A DNA stretch of 64,000 bases from Pseudobutyrivibrio sp. ACV-2 (GTDB taxonomy: Bacteria > Bacillota > Clostridia > Lachnospirales > Lachnospiraceae), in assembly GCF_900107545.1 (NCBI RefSeq), contig NZ_FNQZ01000002.1, positions 372,001 through 436,000 on the forward strand, given 5' to 3'. This document shows, piece after piece, positions 53,000 to 61,705 of this stretch (the stretch's first letter is position 1; each line of letters begins with the position of its first letter). Under the pieces are notes generated by a model. The model worked only from the letters and a program-made list of their open reading frames with translations. It was not told the origin of the DNA and ran no database searches. The position numbers and the translations under genes were made by a program.

Positions 53000-54106
53000 C
53001 TAAACTCCTAATCTTCTTCCTAACATTTCTGGATTCACTGCAAATTCCATTGCAACGTCCCTATCGATTGTACCATCCTTTACCAACTTGTAAAGACTAG
53101 AATCCATAGAAATCATCTCATTTGTGTCAGAAGAATAGATTACGCCCTCAATTTGTGGAACTTTATTCTCTCGAATCATATTTCTAATGGCAGGAGTCAC
53201 GGTCATAACCTCAAATGCAGGCACAAGCCTTCCATCAAATGACGGCACTAACTGCTGTGATACAACAGCCTTTATTACCATGGAAAGCTGCAGTGCAATC
53301 TGGTGTTGCTGCTCAGATGGAAATACATCAATAATACGGTCGATTGTGTTGGCAGCACCAATAGTATGAAGTGTGGATAAAATCAAATGACCTGTTTCTG
53401 CCGCCGTCATTGCAACAGAAATGGTCTCTGCATCTCGCATTTCACCTAGCAAAATTACATCAGGACTTTGGCGCAGCGAAGCCCTGAGGGCTGTTACATA
53501 ATTTTCCGTATCCAGATGAATCTCTCGCTGTGAAACGATAGATTTATTATGCTTGTGCAGGTATTCCACAGGGTCCTCTAGAGTGATAATATGCTTATTA
53601 TAATTTTTATTAATCTTATCTACTATGCAGGACAAAGTTGTAGACTTACCGCTTCCGGCAGGGCCTGTCACAAGCACAAGTCCCTTGGATTCATTGGCAA
53701 GATTGATTACTGCCTCCGGGATTTTAAGCTGCTGATAGTCAGGCAGTGAGAATGTGATTACACGAACTACTGCTGCATATGTACCTCTTTGTTTAAAGGC
53801 ATTAACACGAAATCTGGATACATTTTTGATAGCAAAAGAAAAATCATCATCACCAGTTTCTCTATAATGAGTAGGATCGCGCTTTGCCAGCTCGTATATC
53901 TGCTCCACCAGCTCATTTGCCTTTGCAGGCATAACAGGTCCATCATCAGGCTCCGATTTTATGATACAACTCTCCTCCAGCTCAGATCTGGTCATTACCA
54001 AATCATTGACTCTAAAGGACACTTCACGACCTGTGATGATAAACACATCTGAAGCCCTGTATTTCTTAACTGCATCAGTCAAATAGGTTACGATATCAAT
54101 AGCCAT
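53000..54106 (-). CDS. PilT-type retraction/secretion ATPase
   Basis: A 368-residue GspE/PilT-superfamily ATPase: Walker A GPAGSGKSTTLSC, Asp box IITLEDPVEYLHKHN, Walker B SPDVILLGEMRDAETI and His box GHLILSTLHT. The N-terminal PAS-like part is short, and the tetracysteine zinc motif of PilB/GspE is absent, so it fits PilT/PilU better than an assembly ATPase. It drives pilus retraction or twitching at the inner membrane. It is downstream of the pseudopilin-like genes and PilC-like protein in the same operon. Confidence 0.92.
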   Translation of the reverse strand: MAIDIVTYLTDAVKKYRASDVFIITGREVSFRVNDLVMTRSELEESCIIKSEPDDGPVMPAKANELVEQIYELAKRDPTHYRETGDDDFSFAIKNVSRFRVNAFKQRGTYAAVVRVITFSLPDYQQLKIPEAVINLANESKGLVLVTGPAGSGKSTTLSCIVDKINKNYNKHIITLEDPVEYLHKHNKSIVSQREIHLDTENYVTALRASLRQSPDVILLGEMRDAETISVAMTAAETGHLILSTLHTIGAANTIDRIIDVFPSEQQHQIALQLSMVIKAVVSQQLVPSFDGRLVPAFEVMTVTPAIRNMIRENKVPQIEGVIYSSDTNEMISMDSSLYKLVKDGTIDRDVAMEFAVNPEMLGRRLGV

Positions 54107-54123
54107 AGTCCCCTCCTTGCCCC

Positions 54124-54486
54124 TTATTCTTCAAGTATCAATACAGGTTGTGAGCTCTGCGCATCCCAATCGCCAGTATTTTCCACCTGCCAGGTTTCAA
54201 TCTCCCCATCTGAAACCTTTACGCTCAGCACCTGATTTTCATTAATATCTACAGTGAATTCCTGATTTTTCCAGTTGCTCTCAGCTATCTTTTCATAGGC
54301 CTGATTGCTGGCTGCGTAGTAGTCCTGCGTGCGCTCTGCCATCTTTTTTGTCAGTTCATAATCGTGATGACTGGAAGATATGGACAATGCAGCAATTACA
54401 GCAAAAGCCATTCCTATCAGGATAACCACCATAAGAGCCGTTCCAATATTTATTATTGTCCGGTTTTCACGTTTCTTTCGTTCCAT
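54124..54486 (-). CDS. Pseudopilin-like membrane protein
   Basis: A 120-residue protein with an N-terminal helix (IGTALMVVILIGMAFAVIAA) after a basic KKRENR start, then a soluble C-terminus. The architecture is that of a type IV pilin or pseudopilin, but no canonical G-F-T-x-x-E cleavage motif is present. It overlaps no gene: 13 bases separate it from the next upstream ORF. Probably a minor subunit or accessory membrane protein of the same machine. Confidence 0.7.
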   Translation of the reverse strand: MERKKRENRTIINIGTALMVVILIGMAFAVIAALSISSSHHDYELTKKMAERTQDYYAASNQAYEKIAESNWKNQEFTVDINENQVLSVKVSDGEIETWQVENTGDWDAQSSQPVLILEE

Positions 54487-54499
54487 AAACCTTCAACCC

Positions 54500-54889
54500 C
54501 TAGCGTTTAGCCTTTTCTACCACCAGTGAATAAATCTCTTCATCATTCATATTTGATATGACAATATGCATTGATTCACATTTCTTATTTCCGTCAGCCG
54601 CAGTGATGATTCCCGTGGCCTTGTACCCATCATCAGATGTAGTTTCAGACACTTGATTCCACTTGCCATCATAATATTCTGTGAACCCTGAGTCTCCCTT
54701 AGATGCCAGATATTCCTCGGCAGCGTTTGTGGCCACATTTATAGCCTTCGTCAACTCCTTTGCATCTCTGCTCTGGGAGACTGACAATGCAAAGCACTGC
54801 ACGCATATTGCAGCAACAATTATAAAAAACATTATGGAAAACATTAGCTCAGTCAAAAAAATTCTGGAGCCATTGTTTCTGTTCTTCAT
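54500..54889 (-). CDS. Pseudopilin-like membrane protein
   Basis: A 129-residue protein with an N-terminal helix (FLTELMFSIMFFIIVAAICV) whose Glu lies near the start of the helix, as in pilins, though the preceding residue pattern (GSRIFLTEL) lacks the usual Gly directly before the helix. The soluble part has a Tyr-rich segment (FTEYYDGKWNQVSE). It is in line with the other pilin-like genes, after a 55-base gap. Confidence 0.7.
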   Translation of the reverse strand: MKNRNNGSRIFLTELMFSIMFFIIVAAICVQCFALSVSQSRDAKELTKAINVATNAAEEYLASKGDSGFTEYYDGKWNQVSETTSDDGYKATGIITAADGNKKCESMHIVISNMNDEEIYSLVVEKAKR

Positions 54890-54944
54890 TTTTCTGCCAT
54901 CCCCTTCCTACATCACATACCAAAATATTACACAAAGATTTTAT

Positions 54945-55427
54945 CTAATTAATATTTGATTTAATTCCAATTTTTACAATTTCTTTATTATCTGATGCAT
55001 CAACTACATCCACTTCCAACAGCTGATTATTAATCCAATTAAAGTCTATATCCTTTACTTCGATGATTTTATTGCCAAAATCAGGAGTAACATCTGCTCC
55101 CTCTTTTGTCTCCATTTCCATCAAATAACCATCGTAGCTGTATATATACAGGATAATTCCGTCATCCTTTTTGATTTTGATTGCCTTTGTACCATCAAAA
55201 TTTCCTATTTCAATGGCACCTGCGTTGTCATTGGCTCTTACCTGCTCTCTCACGTATGCCACAGCAGTTCTTGTATTTGCATTCTCCTCGTTGGCATACA
55301 CTACAGAGCGATAGGAATTTACAGCCATCAAAAGCACACTCACGGCCGAAAACGTGAAAATCAGGAACAAAACCATCAAAAAGATGATGTCCATGCTATG
55401 TTTTTTTACCTTATTTTCCATTGCCAT
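54945..55427 (-). CDS. Pseudopilin-like membrane protein (DUF4860-like)
   Basis: A 160-residue protein with one N-terminal helix (IIFLMVLFLIFTFSAVSVLL) and a beta-rich soluble domain (IKKDDGIILYIYSYDGYLME). It resembles the DUF4860 type found in Lachnospiraceae, from memory. No prepilin cleavage site is evident. It lies between two other pilin-like genes, with 17 bases to the upstream one, so it is probably a subunit of the same assembly. Confidence 0.7.
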   Translation of the reverse strand: MAMENKVKKHSMDIIFLMVLFLIFTFSAVSVLLMAVNSYRSVVYANEENANTRTAVAYVREQVRANDNAGAIEIGNFDGTKAIKIKKDDGIILYIYSYDGYLMEMETKEGADVTPDFGNKIIEVKDIDFNWINNQLLEVDVVDASDNKEIVKIGIKSNIN

Positions 55428-55444
55428 ATTTGAGCCTCTTTACA

Positions 55445-55795
55445 CTACTGTAGCTTGATTATCGTTACATCCGGCTTCATATTTGAGCCGTAAATCACAT
55501 AATCCACCCTGAAAAGCTCGTCATCGTAGATAATTCCATAGTTATCCTTTAGATATTCAAAGCTCTCCGGATATCTGCCCTCTGTCACATAACACTGGAT
55601 AATAGCCCTGTCTACGGCATCTGACAGGTTTTTCTGCTGCTCCTGAACACTTCCTTCTGATGCCTTTGAAACAGCATATAAAAACACTACAAATACAACC
55701 AAAAACATACCTGCCGATATCAGTGTTGTGCTTAGGACGTTCTTCTTTTTTATCTGATGAATTCCATCTAAATTTCCGAACCTTGTTTTTGCCAT
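55445..55795 (-). CDS. Pseudopilin-like membrane protein
   Basis: A 116-residue protein with a single helix (LISAGMFLVVFVVFLYAVSK) after a basic N-terminus and a soluble tail (YPESFEYLKDNYGIIYDDEL), similar in layout to major-pilin-like proteins that keep a Tyr-Pro-x-Ser/Thr segment after the helix. It is preceded after one base by the PilC-like gene's end. No canonical cleavage motif. Confidence 0.7.
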   Translation of the reverse strand: MAKTRFGNLDGIHQIKKKNVLSTTLISAGMFLVVFVVFLYAVSKASEGSVQEQQKNLSDAVDRAIIQCYVTEGRYPESFEYLKDNYGIIYDDELFRVDYVIYGSNMKPDVTIIKLQ

Positions 55796-55796
55796 A

Positions 55797-56849
55797 TTAA
55801 ATCATCCCTGACATAATGTTTAACAGCGGTAACATTACTGAAAACAGAATAATTCCTACTATTACAGACAAAATGATAACTAAAGTAGGCTCTACAACAG
55901 CGATAAAGTCGTTAATTTCCTCGTCTGCCTCTTCCTGATATGTTGTAGCCACCTTCTCTAAAACATTTTCCATATTACCTGTTTTTGCGCCCAGGATTGC
56001 CATACGTCCGTACAATCCGCCAAATATTCCTGACACGGAAAATGCTTTTCCTATATCCATGGTCTCTGCAAAGGAATCCTTGCATTTTTCCACTTTATTC
56101 TCAAACTCAGGAGCTTCAACTATCCTTCCGCTCACATCTAAAGATTGCATTACATCCATACCACTTGATAAAGTCATAGCCATTGCCGATGCAAAGCGGC
56201 TTGTTGCAATCTTTGAATGAATGGATTTAAACCTTCTGCTCTTGTAAAGAATAGCGTTTCTGTGATTCTTTCCCCATGTACTTTTATTTAAAATTATGAG
56301 ATATACTACGACAGCAATTAGAATGAGTAGCAAAACTACCCCGTGTGCCTTCATGAATTTGCCCAATGAAAGAAAGCCCGCTGAAAGTCCATCCATGGTG
56401 CCTCCCAGCTGCCTAAAGACCCTGTCAAAGACAGGCATAATTTCTGTAACTAATACGATTATGATGACAAGCATCATCGCAACCATCATCAGCGGATATG
56501 TAACCGCACTTCTGATGGCGTTGCTGATTGCCATTTCTCGCGAATAATGAGCCGCAAGATTAGTGAGAACAGAGTCCATTTTACCGGTCTGCTCACCCAT
56601 TTTAGCCATTTCAACAAAATAGTCAGGGAAAACCTCGGCCTTTTCAATAGCCTTTGAAAGAGAGCCTGTTTCACCTACTACCTGTTCCATTTCTGTGAGA
56701 AGCTCTTTTTCCTCGCCTCCCTCAGATTCATCAATCATCATGGTGAGGCCCTGAATGGCCGATACACCACTTGATATCATCATTCCCATTTCATCGGAGA
56801 ATGCATAGAGTTCTTCTGACGTTAAGATTTTTCTAGATTTATTGCTCAT
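55797..56849 (-). CDS. Type II secretion F / PilC-like inner-membrane platform protein
   Basis: A 350-residue protein with two T2SSF repeats: ELYAFSDEMGMMISSGVSAI to the first helix pair (VTYPLMMVAMMLVIIIVLVT, VVLLLILIAVVVYLIILNKS), and RFASAMAMTLSSGMDVMQSL to the last helix (VEPTLVIILSVIVGIILFSV). Known members form the membrane platform for pilus or pseudopilus assembly with PilB/PilT ATPases. It starts 11 bases after the transglutaminase-like gene ends and is followed by the pilin-like genes. Confidence 0.92.
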   Translation of the reverse strand: MSNKSRKILTSEELYAFSDEMGMMISSGVSAIQGLTMMIDESEGGEEKELLTEMEQVVGETGSLSKAIEKAEVFPDYFVEMAKMGEQTGKMDSVLTNLAAHYSREMAISNAIRSAVTYPLMMVAMMLVIIIVLVTEIMPVFDRVFRQLGGTMDGLSAGFLSLGKFMKAHGVVLLLILIAVVVYLIILNKSTWGKNHRNAILYKSRRFKSIHSKIATSRFASAMAMTLSSGMDVMQSLDVSGRIVEAPEFENKVEKCKDSFAETMDIGKAFSVSGIFGGLYGRMAILGAKTGNMENVLEKVATTYQEEADEEINDFIAVVEPTLVIILSVIVGIILFSVMLPLLNIMSGMI

Positions 56850-56860
56850 AGTCCCACCCT

Positions 56861-57850
56861 TTAGTATTTATACTTTAATTGATAGTAACTGTCGTCTTCT
56901 CTAAATTTCTTAACCGTGCTGGTATTGGCATAGGAACCAAGTGTTGGATCCATAAGTGTCCACTGAGTACCATCGAACTGTATAACACTGTCAATCCAGC
57001 CCTGTTCAGCCGTATATACTGAAATCCAGGCGTGATACTGTGTACCTGCGTAACCAATCTCCAGTCTCGTTGGTATACCTTGCGACCTAAGCATCGCTCC
57101 CATGAGGGATGCATAGTCAAAGCAGATACCCGTGCATGTAGCAAGGGTGTCATCCACCTTTGGGATGTACCCGGATTGCACCGTTTCCGCCTTGTTGTAG
57201 TCATAGGTTACATTTTCGATGATGTAATGATATACATTTTCCACCACCTCAAGGTCGGTCGTTGCACCACTTGCCAGCTCTTGTCCTTTCTTTACCGCCG
57301 CGGAATTCGCATTGAAATCCACGTAGGCATTAGGATACAAAAACATACTGTATTCATCTTTCAGATTAACGCTCACTGACTGAGTAAATGCTGCTGCATA
57401 TTGGTCGTCATGTAGGTTCTCGTAGACACCAATTTTATAAGTACCACTACCTTCAGACAGCGGATAGACATCGTATTGCCCATCCAAATCCATCAGATAA
57501 TTGTAGGTATTCTTTGCAGGTGTCTCTATTAGCATTCTCACCTTTGCTGCAGAACCTGTGTATTTGACCATCACATATCCATCTGTCGCATTGCTGGCAT
57601 CTATTGTCGCATCTTTATTTGAATAAACCGTAACTCCACTTGCCACAGGCTCCAAAACTGTAATGGAATTGTCCCTGTTTCCGTTGGATTCCTTGGCTTT
57701 AGTTGCGCCACCAGCTGGTTTATCCGCGTTCTGTGTGATGTTTGGTGATGGTCCCTCTAAGGTTCCACAAGCAACCAGGCTAATACTCAGAACAATCAGT
57801 GAAAGCAAATATTTACATCTTCTCACTTGCTTCCTCCATCCTTGTTCCAT
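56861..57850 (-). CDS. Transglutaminase-like lipoprotein
   Basis: The ATG at 57850 has TTGGGAG upstream and gives a clean signal peptide; the frame opens 19 codons earlier. Lipobox LVACG (LIVLSISLVACGTLEG) predicts attachment to the outer face of the membrane. The last 110 residues are a transglutaminase-like domain with Cys in ATCTGICFDYASLM, His in GTQYHAWISVY and Asp in WTLMDPT. Such domains hydrolyse or crosslink peptides. It is the gene before the PilC-like protein, so it may process pilus or wall peptides. Confidence 0.87.
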   Translation of the reverse strand: MEQGWRKQVRRCKYLLSLIVLSISLVACGTLEGPSPNITQNADKPAGGATKAKESNGNRDNSITVLEPVASGVTVYSNKDATIDASNATDGYVMVKYTGSAAKVRMLIETPAKNTYNYLMDLDGQYDVYPLSEGSGTYKIGVYENLHDDQYAAAFTQSVSVNLKDEYSMFLYPNAYVDFNANSAAVKKGQELASGATTDLEVVENVYHYIIENVTYDYNKAETVQSGYIPKVDDTLATCTGICFDYASLMGAMLRSQGIPTRLEIGYAGTQYHAWISVYTAEQGWIDSVIQFDGTQWTLMDPTLGSYANTSTVKKFREDDSYYQLKYKY

Positions 57851-57937
57851 TATTCTCCCAAAATAATTGTTTAGCCTCGAATGTTTTAACCTGTGGACAG
57901 TTTTCACTAGTTTGCCCTGTCCACAAAATATTAAATT

Positions 57938-58360
57938 TTATTTTAGATATTTAATTAACTCTACCTCACTGTTAAAGCTATATTCCTCGTCCGCCTTTTT
58001 GTTATAGACAAAGCCCTGCCAGGTAGCATTGTCGCGGCCTGTAACCATGATTACATAGCCCTCTTTTTCCATATCTGGCAAAAGCCCTTCTGCATCAACA
58101 AGCTGTTTTTCCACATCAATTTTCTTAGGAACAAAATAGCTTTCAGTCCTTTTAAACTGCCTGCTCTTGGTTTTTAATGCTGGAAAATTAAGGGCATCCA
58201 TAACGCTTTCAACTATATAGAATAGCTCGTTGATATCGTTAAAATGCTGTGGATTTTTATCAAAGCAGTTGTAAACTCTACCCTTGAAGCCCTTCTTTGA
58301 CTCGTCGATAATCACCCCTACGCAATTTGGGGTTCTTTTCATTCTTCCTGAAACTGGCAT
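57938..58360 (-). CDS. Protein of unknown function, 140 residues, coupled to the BTAD regulator
   Basis: A soluble 140-residue protein (NCFDKNPQHFNDINELFYIV, MEKEGYVIMVTGRDNATWQG, FNSEVELIKYLK) without membrane or signal segments. The Trp-Gln-Gly-x-Val segment and the ending typical of short CheW-unrelated regulators do not identify a family to me. It shares one base with the end of the BTAD regulator gene, so the two are translationally coupled. A role in the same regulatory unit is inferred. Confidence 0.7.
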   Translation of the reverse strand: MPVSGRMKRTPNCVGVIIDESKKGFKGRVYNCFDKNPQHFNDINELFYIVESVMDALNFPALKTKSRQFKRTESYFVPKKIDVEKQLVDAEGLLPDMEKEGYVIMVTGRDNATWQGFVYNKKADEEYSFNSEVELIKYLK

Positions 58361-59607
58361 TACTCATCACCCCTTACGATATCCTTAAGCTCATCTGTAT
58401 CGTTGTCTGTGCCTGCACTTGCAAGGTTAACTGGCGCAAGATGATACTTGATATAACGCTTTCTTGACTCCTTGCTGAGGTTCTCATTGATACGAGCTTC
58501 TACAAGCACGCAGTCTTCCTGAGTAATATCCAAAAGAAGAACTACAAACTGGTTGTTGCTATATCTGGCATACATGTCACCGCCACGGGCTGATGTTCTG
58601 ATGGCCTCTGAAAGTTCATCAGACAAAGTGTTGAGTCTATCTGAATCGTTAAGAGCAAAGCCCTTGCCATCTGTGATGGTGCAAAGCATGAGCCATGCTG
58701 ACTGGCCGGAACGGCGAATAACACGCTTGATATATCTGTAGCTTTCCACAAAAATAGGGTATGTGCAGTAGAAAGCACCTTCGATATCTTCCTTTGATGT
58801 ATCCAGGTTTTTCTTAACCTCGCTGATAACATCAGTATTATTTTTAATCTGCTCTCCAAGCTTATCCAGCTGCTTTGTCATATCAGCTGATACGGAAACA
58901 CCAAGCTCTTCAAACATAAGAGCTTCTGTGTCCTCATAAAGCTTTAAAGCTTCCCTTGATTTGCCCAGCTCAATAAGCGCCTGCATCTCGTAGGTCTGCC
59001 AATTATCGTATGGATAAAGCTGGTCCGCCTTGTGGCTCACCTGGTAGAGCTTGTCATATTTTTCCTGAAGGGCATATGTTTCAAGAAGCTGTTTTACACA
59101 ACGGTCGTAGAGTTTCTTCAGTCTTACCTGAACTGTAACAACCCATTCAACTCCGCTTAATCCTGGGAGGAAATCACCTCCATAGATTTCACAGGCTTCC
59201 TCTAAAAGCTTTTGCTGCTCATTTGTATCTTCAGATCCCAATGCCTTTTTAGCTGTTTCTTCAAACTCAATAGCATCGCAATCCACAGCTACATTTGGGC
59301 TGATGCGATAGGTTCCGCGCTTAACATGAACATAATCTTCATCCGGAAGTCCCACACTTGGAAGCGCTTTTCTAAGTCTAAAAACCAAAGCTCTTAAACT
59401 GTTTGATTCATCAGCTATATCTTCGTTGTGGAAGAGATTATACATAACCTGCTCTCTAGCCAATCCATTAGGATAATATAGAAGCATCTGAAAAAGCTGA
59501 TTTACCTTAGTGGTGTTGTTGCGCTCTATTGTGAAGGGTTTTCCTTGATAAGAAATCTCCACATTTCCTAACATTCTTGCTTTTATTACAATGTTTTCAT
59601 TTACCAT
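58360..59607 (-). CDS. SARP/BTAD transcriptional regulator with degenerate GGDEF domain
   Basis: A 415-residue protein. Residues 1-100 are an OmpR-like winged helix (MLLYYPNGLAREQVMYNLFH, DESNSLRALVFRLRKALPSV). Residues 105-255 are a bacterial transcriptional activator domain of TPR-like helices (SHKADQLYPYDNWQTYEMQA, ALIELGKSREALKLYED). Residues about 285-400 align in layout with GGDEF (LMLCTITDGKGFALNDSDRL, then ARGGDMYARYSNNQFVVLLL), with the catalytic GGDEF replaced by SNNQF, so no cyclase activity is expected. Probably activates the pilus-like operon just downstream; a ligand such as c-di-GMP or GTP is conceivable. Confidence 0.88.
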   Translation of the reverse strand: MVNENIVIKARMLGNVEISYQGKPFTIERNNTTKVNQLFQMLLYYPNGLAREQVMYNLFHNEDIADESNSLRALVFRLRKALPSVGLPDEDYVHVKRGTYRISPNVAVDCDAIEFEETAKKALGSEDTNEQQKLLEEACEIYGGDFLPGLSGVEWVVTVQVRLKKLYDRCVKQLLETYALQEKYDKLYQVSHKADQLYPYDNWQTYEMQALIELGKSREALKLYEDTEALMFEELGVSVSADMTKQLDKLGEQIKNNTDVISEVKKNLDTSKEDIEGAFYCTYPIFVESYRYIKRVIRRSGQSAWLMLCTITDGKGFALNDSDRLNTLSDELSEAIRTSARGGDMYARYSNNQFVVLLLDITQEDCVLVEARINENLSKESRKRYIKYHLAPVNLASAGTDNDTDELKDIVRGDE

Positions 59608-59693
59608 TATACTGCCCTTTTCTATTTACGAGTTCTTTCTAGTTACAACCCTAGTATAGTTTTCTTAAACGTTATTGTAAATAACATTGTTAT

Positions 59694-59725
59694 AAAAAAG
59701 GGCACACTAGAAAGTGTACCCTTTT
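59694..59725 (-). terminator. Intrinsic terminator of the glgC-glgD-spoVG-pth operon
   Basis: AAAAGGGTACACT pairs with AGTGTGCCCTTTT around TTCT, followed by T residues on the minus strand, nine bases after the pth stop codon. It isolates that operon from the BTAD gene. Confidence 0.9.
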
Positions 59726-59733
59726 GTTCTACT

Positions 59734-60303
59734 CTATTTCTCTTTGATATTGTATTTATTCATGGCTGTGTCAAGGTCGTTTTCTAAGAATAATTCAACA
59801 GCACCTATAACCTTCTCCATGGAGGCATCCACCTTTTCTCTGTCTTCCTTGTCGTAGTGTCCCAAAACATGTGCTACCATATCTCCGTTTTGGCACTCGC
59901 CAACTCCAACTCTGATTCGAGGGAATTCATTGGTTCCAAGCAGGTTGATTATACTTTTCAACCCGTTGTGACCACCTGCACTGCCCTTCTTTCGCACCCT
60001 GATATTTCCTGTGGAAAGTGATACATCATCAGATATAATCACAAGCTCCGTCTCAGGATCCACCTCGTAGTACTCAGTCATTGGGAAAACGCATTCTCCA
60101 CTAAGGTTCATGTAAGTCATTGGCTTAACAAGAATTACCTTGTGTCCATTTATCATACCCTTTCCCACTAGACCTTTATGTTCTTTGTGGTTAACCTCAA
60201 TCCCATAATGCTTGGAAAGGACATCTATTGCCTCAAAACCTACATTATGTCTGGTTCCATCATACTTCTTCTCAGGATTACCTAGACCAACAATTAAATA
60301 CAT
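59734..60303 (-). CDS. pth: Peptidyl-tRNA hydrolase
   Basis: A 189-residue protein of the standard bacterial Pth length. Conserved: VGLGNPEKKYDGTRHNVGFE with the catalytic His of RHNVGF, KPMTYMNLSGE, and GSAGGHNGLKSI. It releases tRNA from stalled peptidyl-tRNA and is essential. It is the last gene of the glgC-glgD-spoVG-pth operon, three bases after spoVG. Confidence 0.97.
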   Translation of the reverse strand: MYLIVGLGNPEKKYDGTRHNVGFEAIDVLSKHYGIEVNHKEHKGLVGKGMINGHKVILVKPMTYMNLSGECVFPMTEYYEVDPETELVIISDDVSLSTGNIRVRKKGSAGGHNGLKSIINLLGTNEFPRIRVGVGECQNGDMVAHVLGHYDKEDREKVDASMEKVIGAVELFLENDLDTAMNKYNIKEK

Positions 60304-60306
60304 ATC

Positions 60307-60567
60307 TTACTCTGGGAACTCTTCCTTAAATTTGTTGAGAATCATTGTTTGCATCTGCTCTCTTGTAGTTGAACGGATAGGATGAGCAATATCCTTGTAT
60401 CCGCCCTCAGAACCACGTCTACTAGGCATAGCGATAAAGAGTCCCTTATCTCCTTCAATAATCTTAATGTCGTGAATTACAAACTCCTCATCAATAGTAA
60501 CTGAAACAACTGCTTTCATTTTGCCTTCTTTTTCGATCTTACGTATTCTGATGTCTGTAATTTGCAT
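60307..60567 (-). CDS. spoVG: SpoVG-family RNA/DNA-binding regulator
   Basis: I place the start at the ATG at 60567, with GGGGAGG upstream; the frame stays open further 5' but into glgD. The 86-residue protein begins [19 protein letters not shown], has [20 protein letters not shown] with the conserved Pro-Ser-Arg, and ends with [11 protein letters not shown]. Known SpoVG is a global regulator that binds nucleic acid and affects sporulation and cell-wall genes. It is four bases after glgD and three before pth. Confidence 0.95.
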   Translation of the reverse strand: MQITDIRIRKIEKEGKMKAVVSVTIDEEFVIHDIKIIEGDKGLFIAMPSRRGSEGGYKDIAHPIRSTTREQMQTMILNKFKEEFPE

Positions 60568-60571
60568 TGTG

Positions 60572-61705
60572 TTATACCTCCCCAACTGGCATATCGTATC
60601 TGTTCTTGTTACCGGTAACAATGCGGACTCCATTTTCCCCAATATATGTAGATCCGCTGAGCAATGTCTCATGGCTTTCAACAATGCAATTCTCAACGTG
60701 CACGTTGTCCCCTATGTATGCTCCATTTAAAATGACGCAATTCTTAACAACTGAATTGTTGCCAACAAATGCCTTTTTAAATAATACTGAATTTTCTACC
60801 GTACTATTGATGATACATCCTCCTGCGATGAGTGAGTTTGACACCTTCGAACCTGAATTGTATTTTGCAGGTGGAAGGTCGTGAGTCTTAGAGAAGACTC
60901 CTGGCTCAGTGTGGAAGAAATTATCTCTAACATCCTTTCTTAAGAAATCCATGTTAGCCTTGAAGTAGCTGTCTACGTCTGCGATGTTTGACCAGTAGCC
61001 TTCCATCTTGTAGCCGTAGATCTTCTTCATGCTCTTGTATCTAATAAGAATGTCGGTAACGAAGTTGTAACGTCCCTCACGATTGCACTCCTCCAATAAA
61101 TCGATAAGGGCTCTTCTTCTGATGATGTAAACACCAGCAGAAACTAAATCTGATGTAGCCACCATAGGCTTTTCTTCAAATTCAGTAATTCTGCCATCTC
61201 TGTCCATTGAAACGACACCGTATCTGTTGATGTCATCACCCTCAGGAAGCTTTGCACAAACAACTGTGATATCTGCCTGCTTTGCGATATGGTAATCGAG
61301 AACCTTGTTAAAGTCAAGCTTGTAAACTCCATCACCGCTGGCAATGATAACATATGGCTCGTGTCTCTTCTTAAGGAAGTCAATGTTCTGCCAAATGGCA
61401 TCGGCAGTACCGCGGTACCACCAGCTATTATTTGTGGTTACGGTAGGTGTGAAGAGGAAAAGTCCTCCCTGCTTTCTACCGAAATTCCACCATTTTGATG
61501 AATTAAGATGCTCATTTAATGAGCGTGCGTTGTACTGTGAAAGTACTGCTACTGTCTGGATGTGCGAGTTTGTCATGTTTGAAAGGACAAAATCAATACA
61601 TCTGTAGCTTCCTCCTATTGGCATAGCAGCGATTGCTCTCTTGTCTGTGAGTTGCTGCATTCTGCTGCTGTTTCCGCCTGCTAGTATAATTCCTAATGCT
61701 TTCAT
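60572..61705 (-). CDS. glgD: Glucose-1-phosphate adenylyltransferase subunit GlgD
   Basis: A 377-residue nucleotidyltransferase-like protein. The N-terminus is [20 protein letters not shown], and the catalytic region keeps [19 protein letters not shown] and FEEKPM; the C-terminal third is a left-handed beta-helix ([20 protein letters not shown]). In Firmicutes GlgD is known as the partner that tunes the active GlgC. The start overlaps the glgC stop by four bases, so coupling is tight. Confidence 0.93.
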   Translation of the reverse strand: MKALGIILAGGNSSRMQQLTDKRAIAAMPIGGSYRCIDFVLSNMTNSHIQTVAVLSQYNARSLNEHLNSSKWWNFGRKQGGLFLFTPTVTTNNSWWYRGTADAIWQNIDFLKKRHEPYVIIASGDGVYKLDFNKVLDYHIAKQADITVVCAKLPEGDDINRYGVVSMDRDGRITEFEEKPMVATSDLVSAGVYIIRRRALIDLLEECNREGRYNFVTDILIRYKSMKKIYGYKMEGYWSNIADVDSYFKANMDFLRKDVRDNFFHTEPGVFSKTHDLPPAKYNSGSKVSNSLIAGGCIINSTVENSVLFKKAFVGNNSVVKNCVILNGAYIGDNVHVENCIVESHETLLSGSTYIGENGVRIVTGNKNRYDMPVGEV

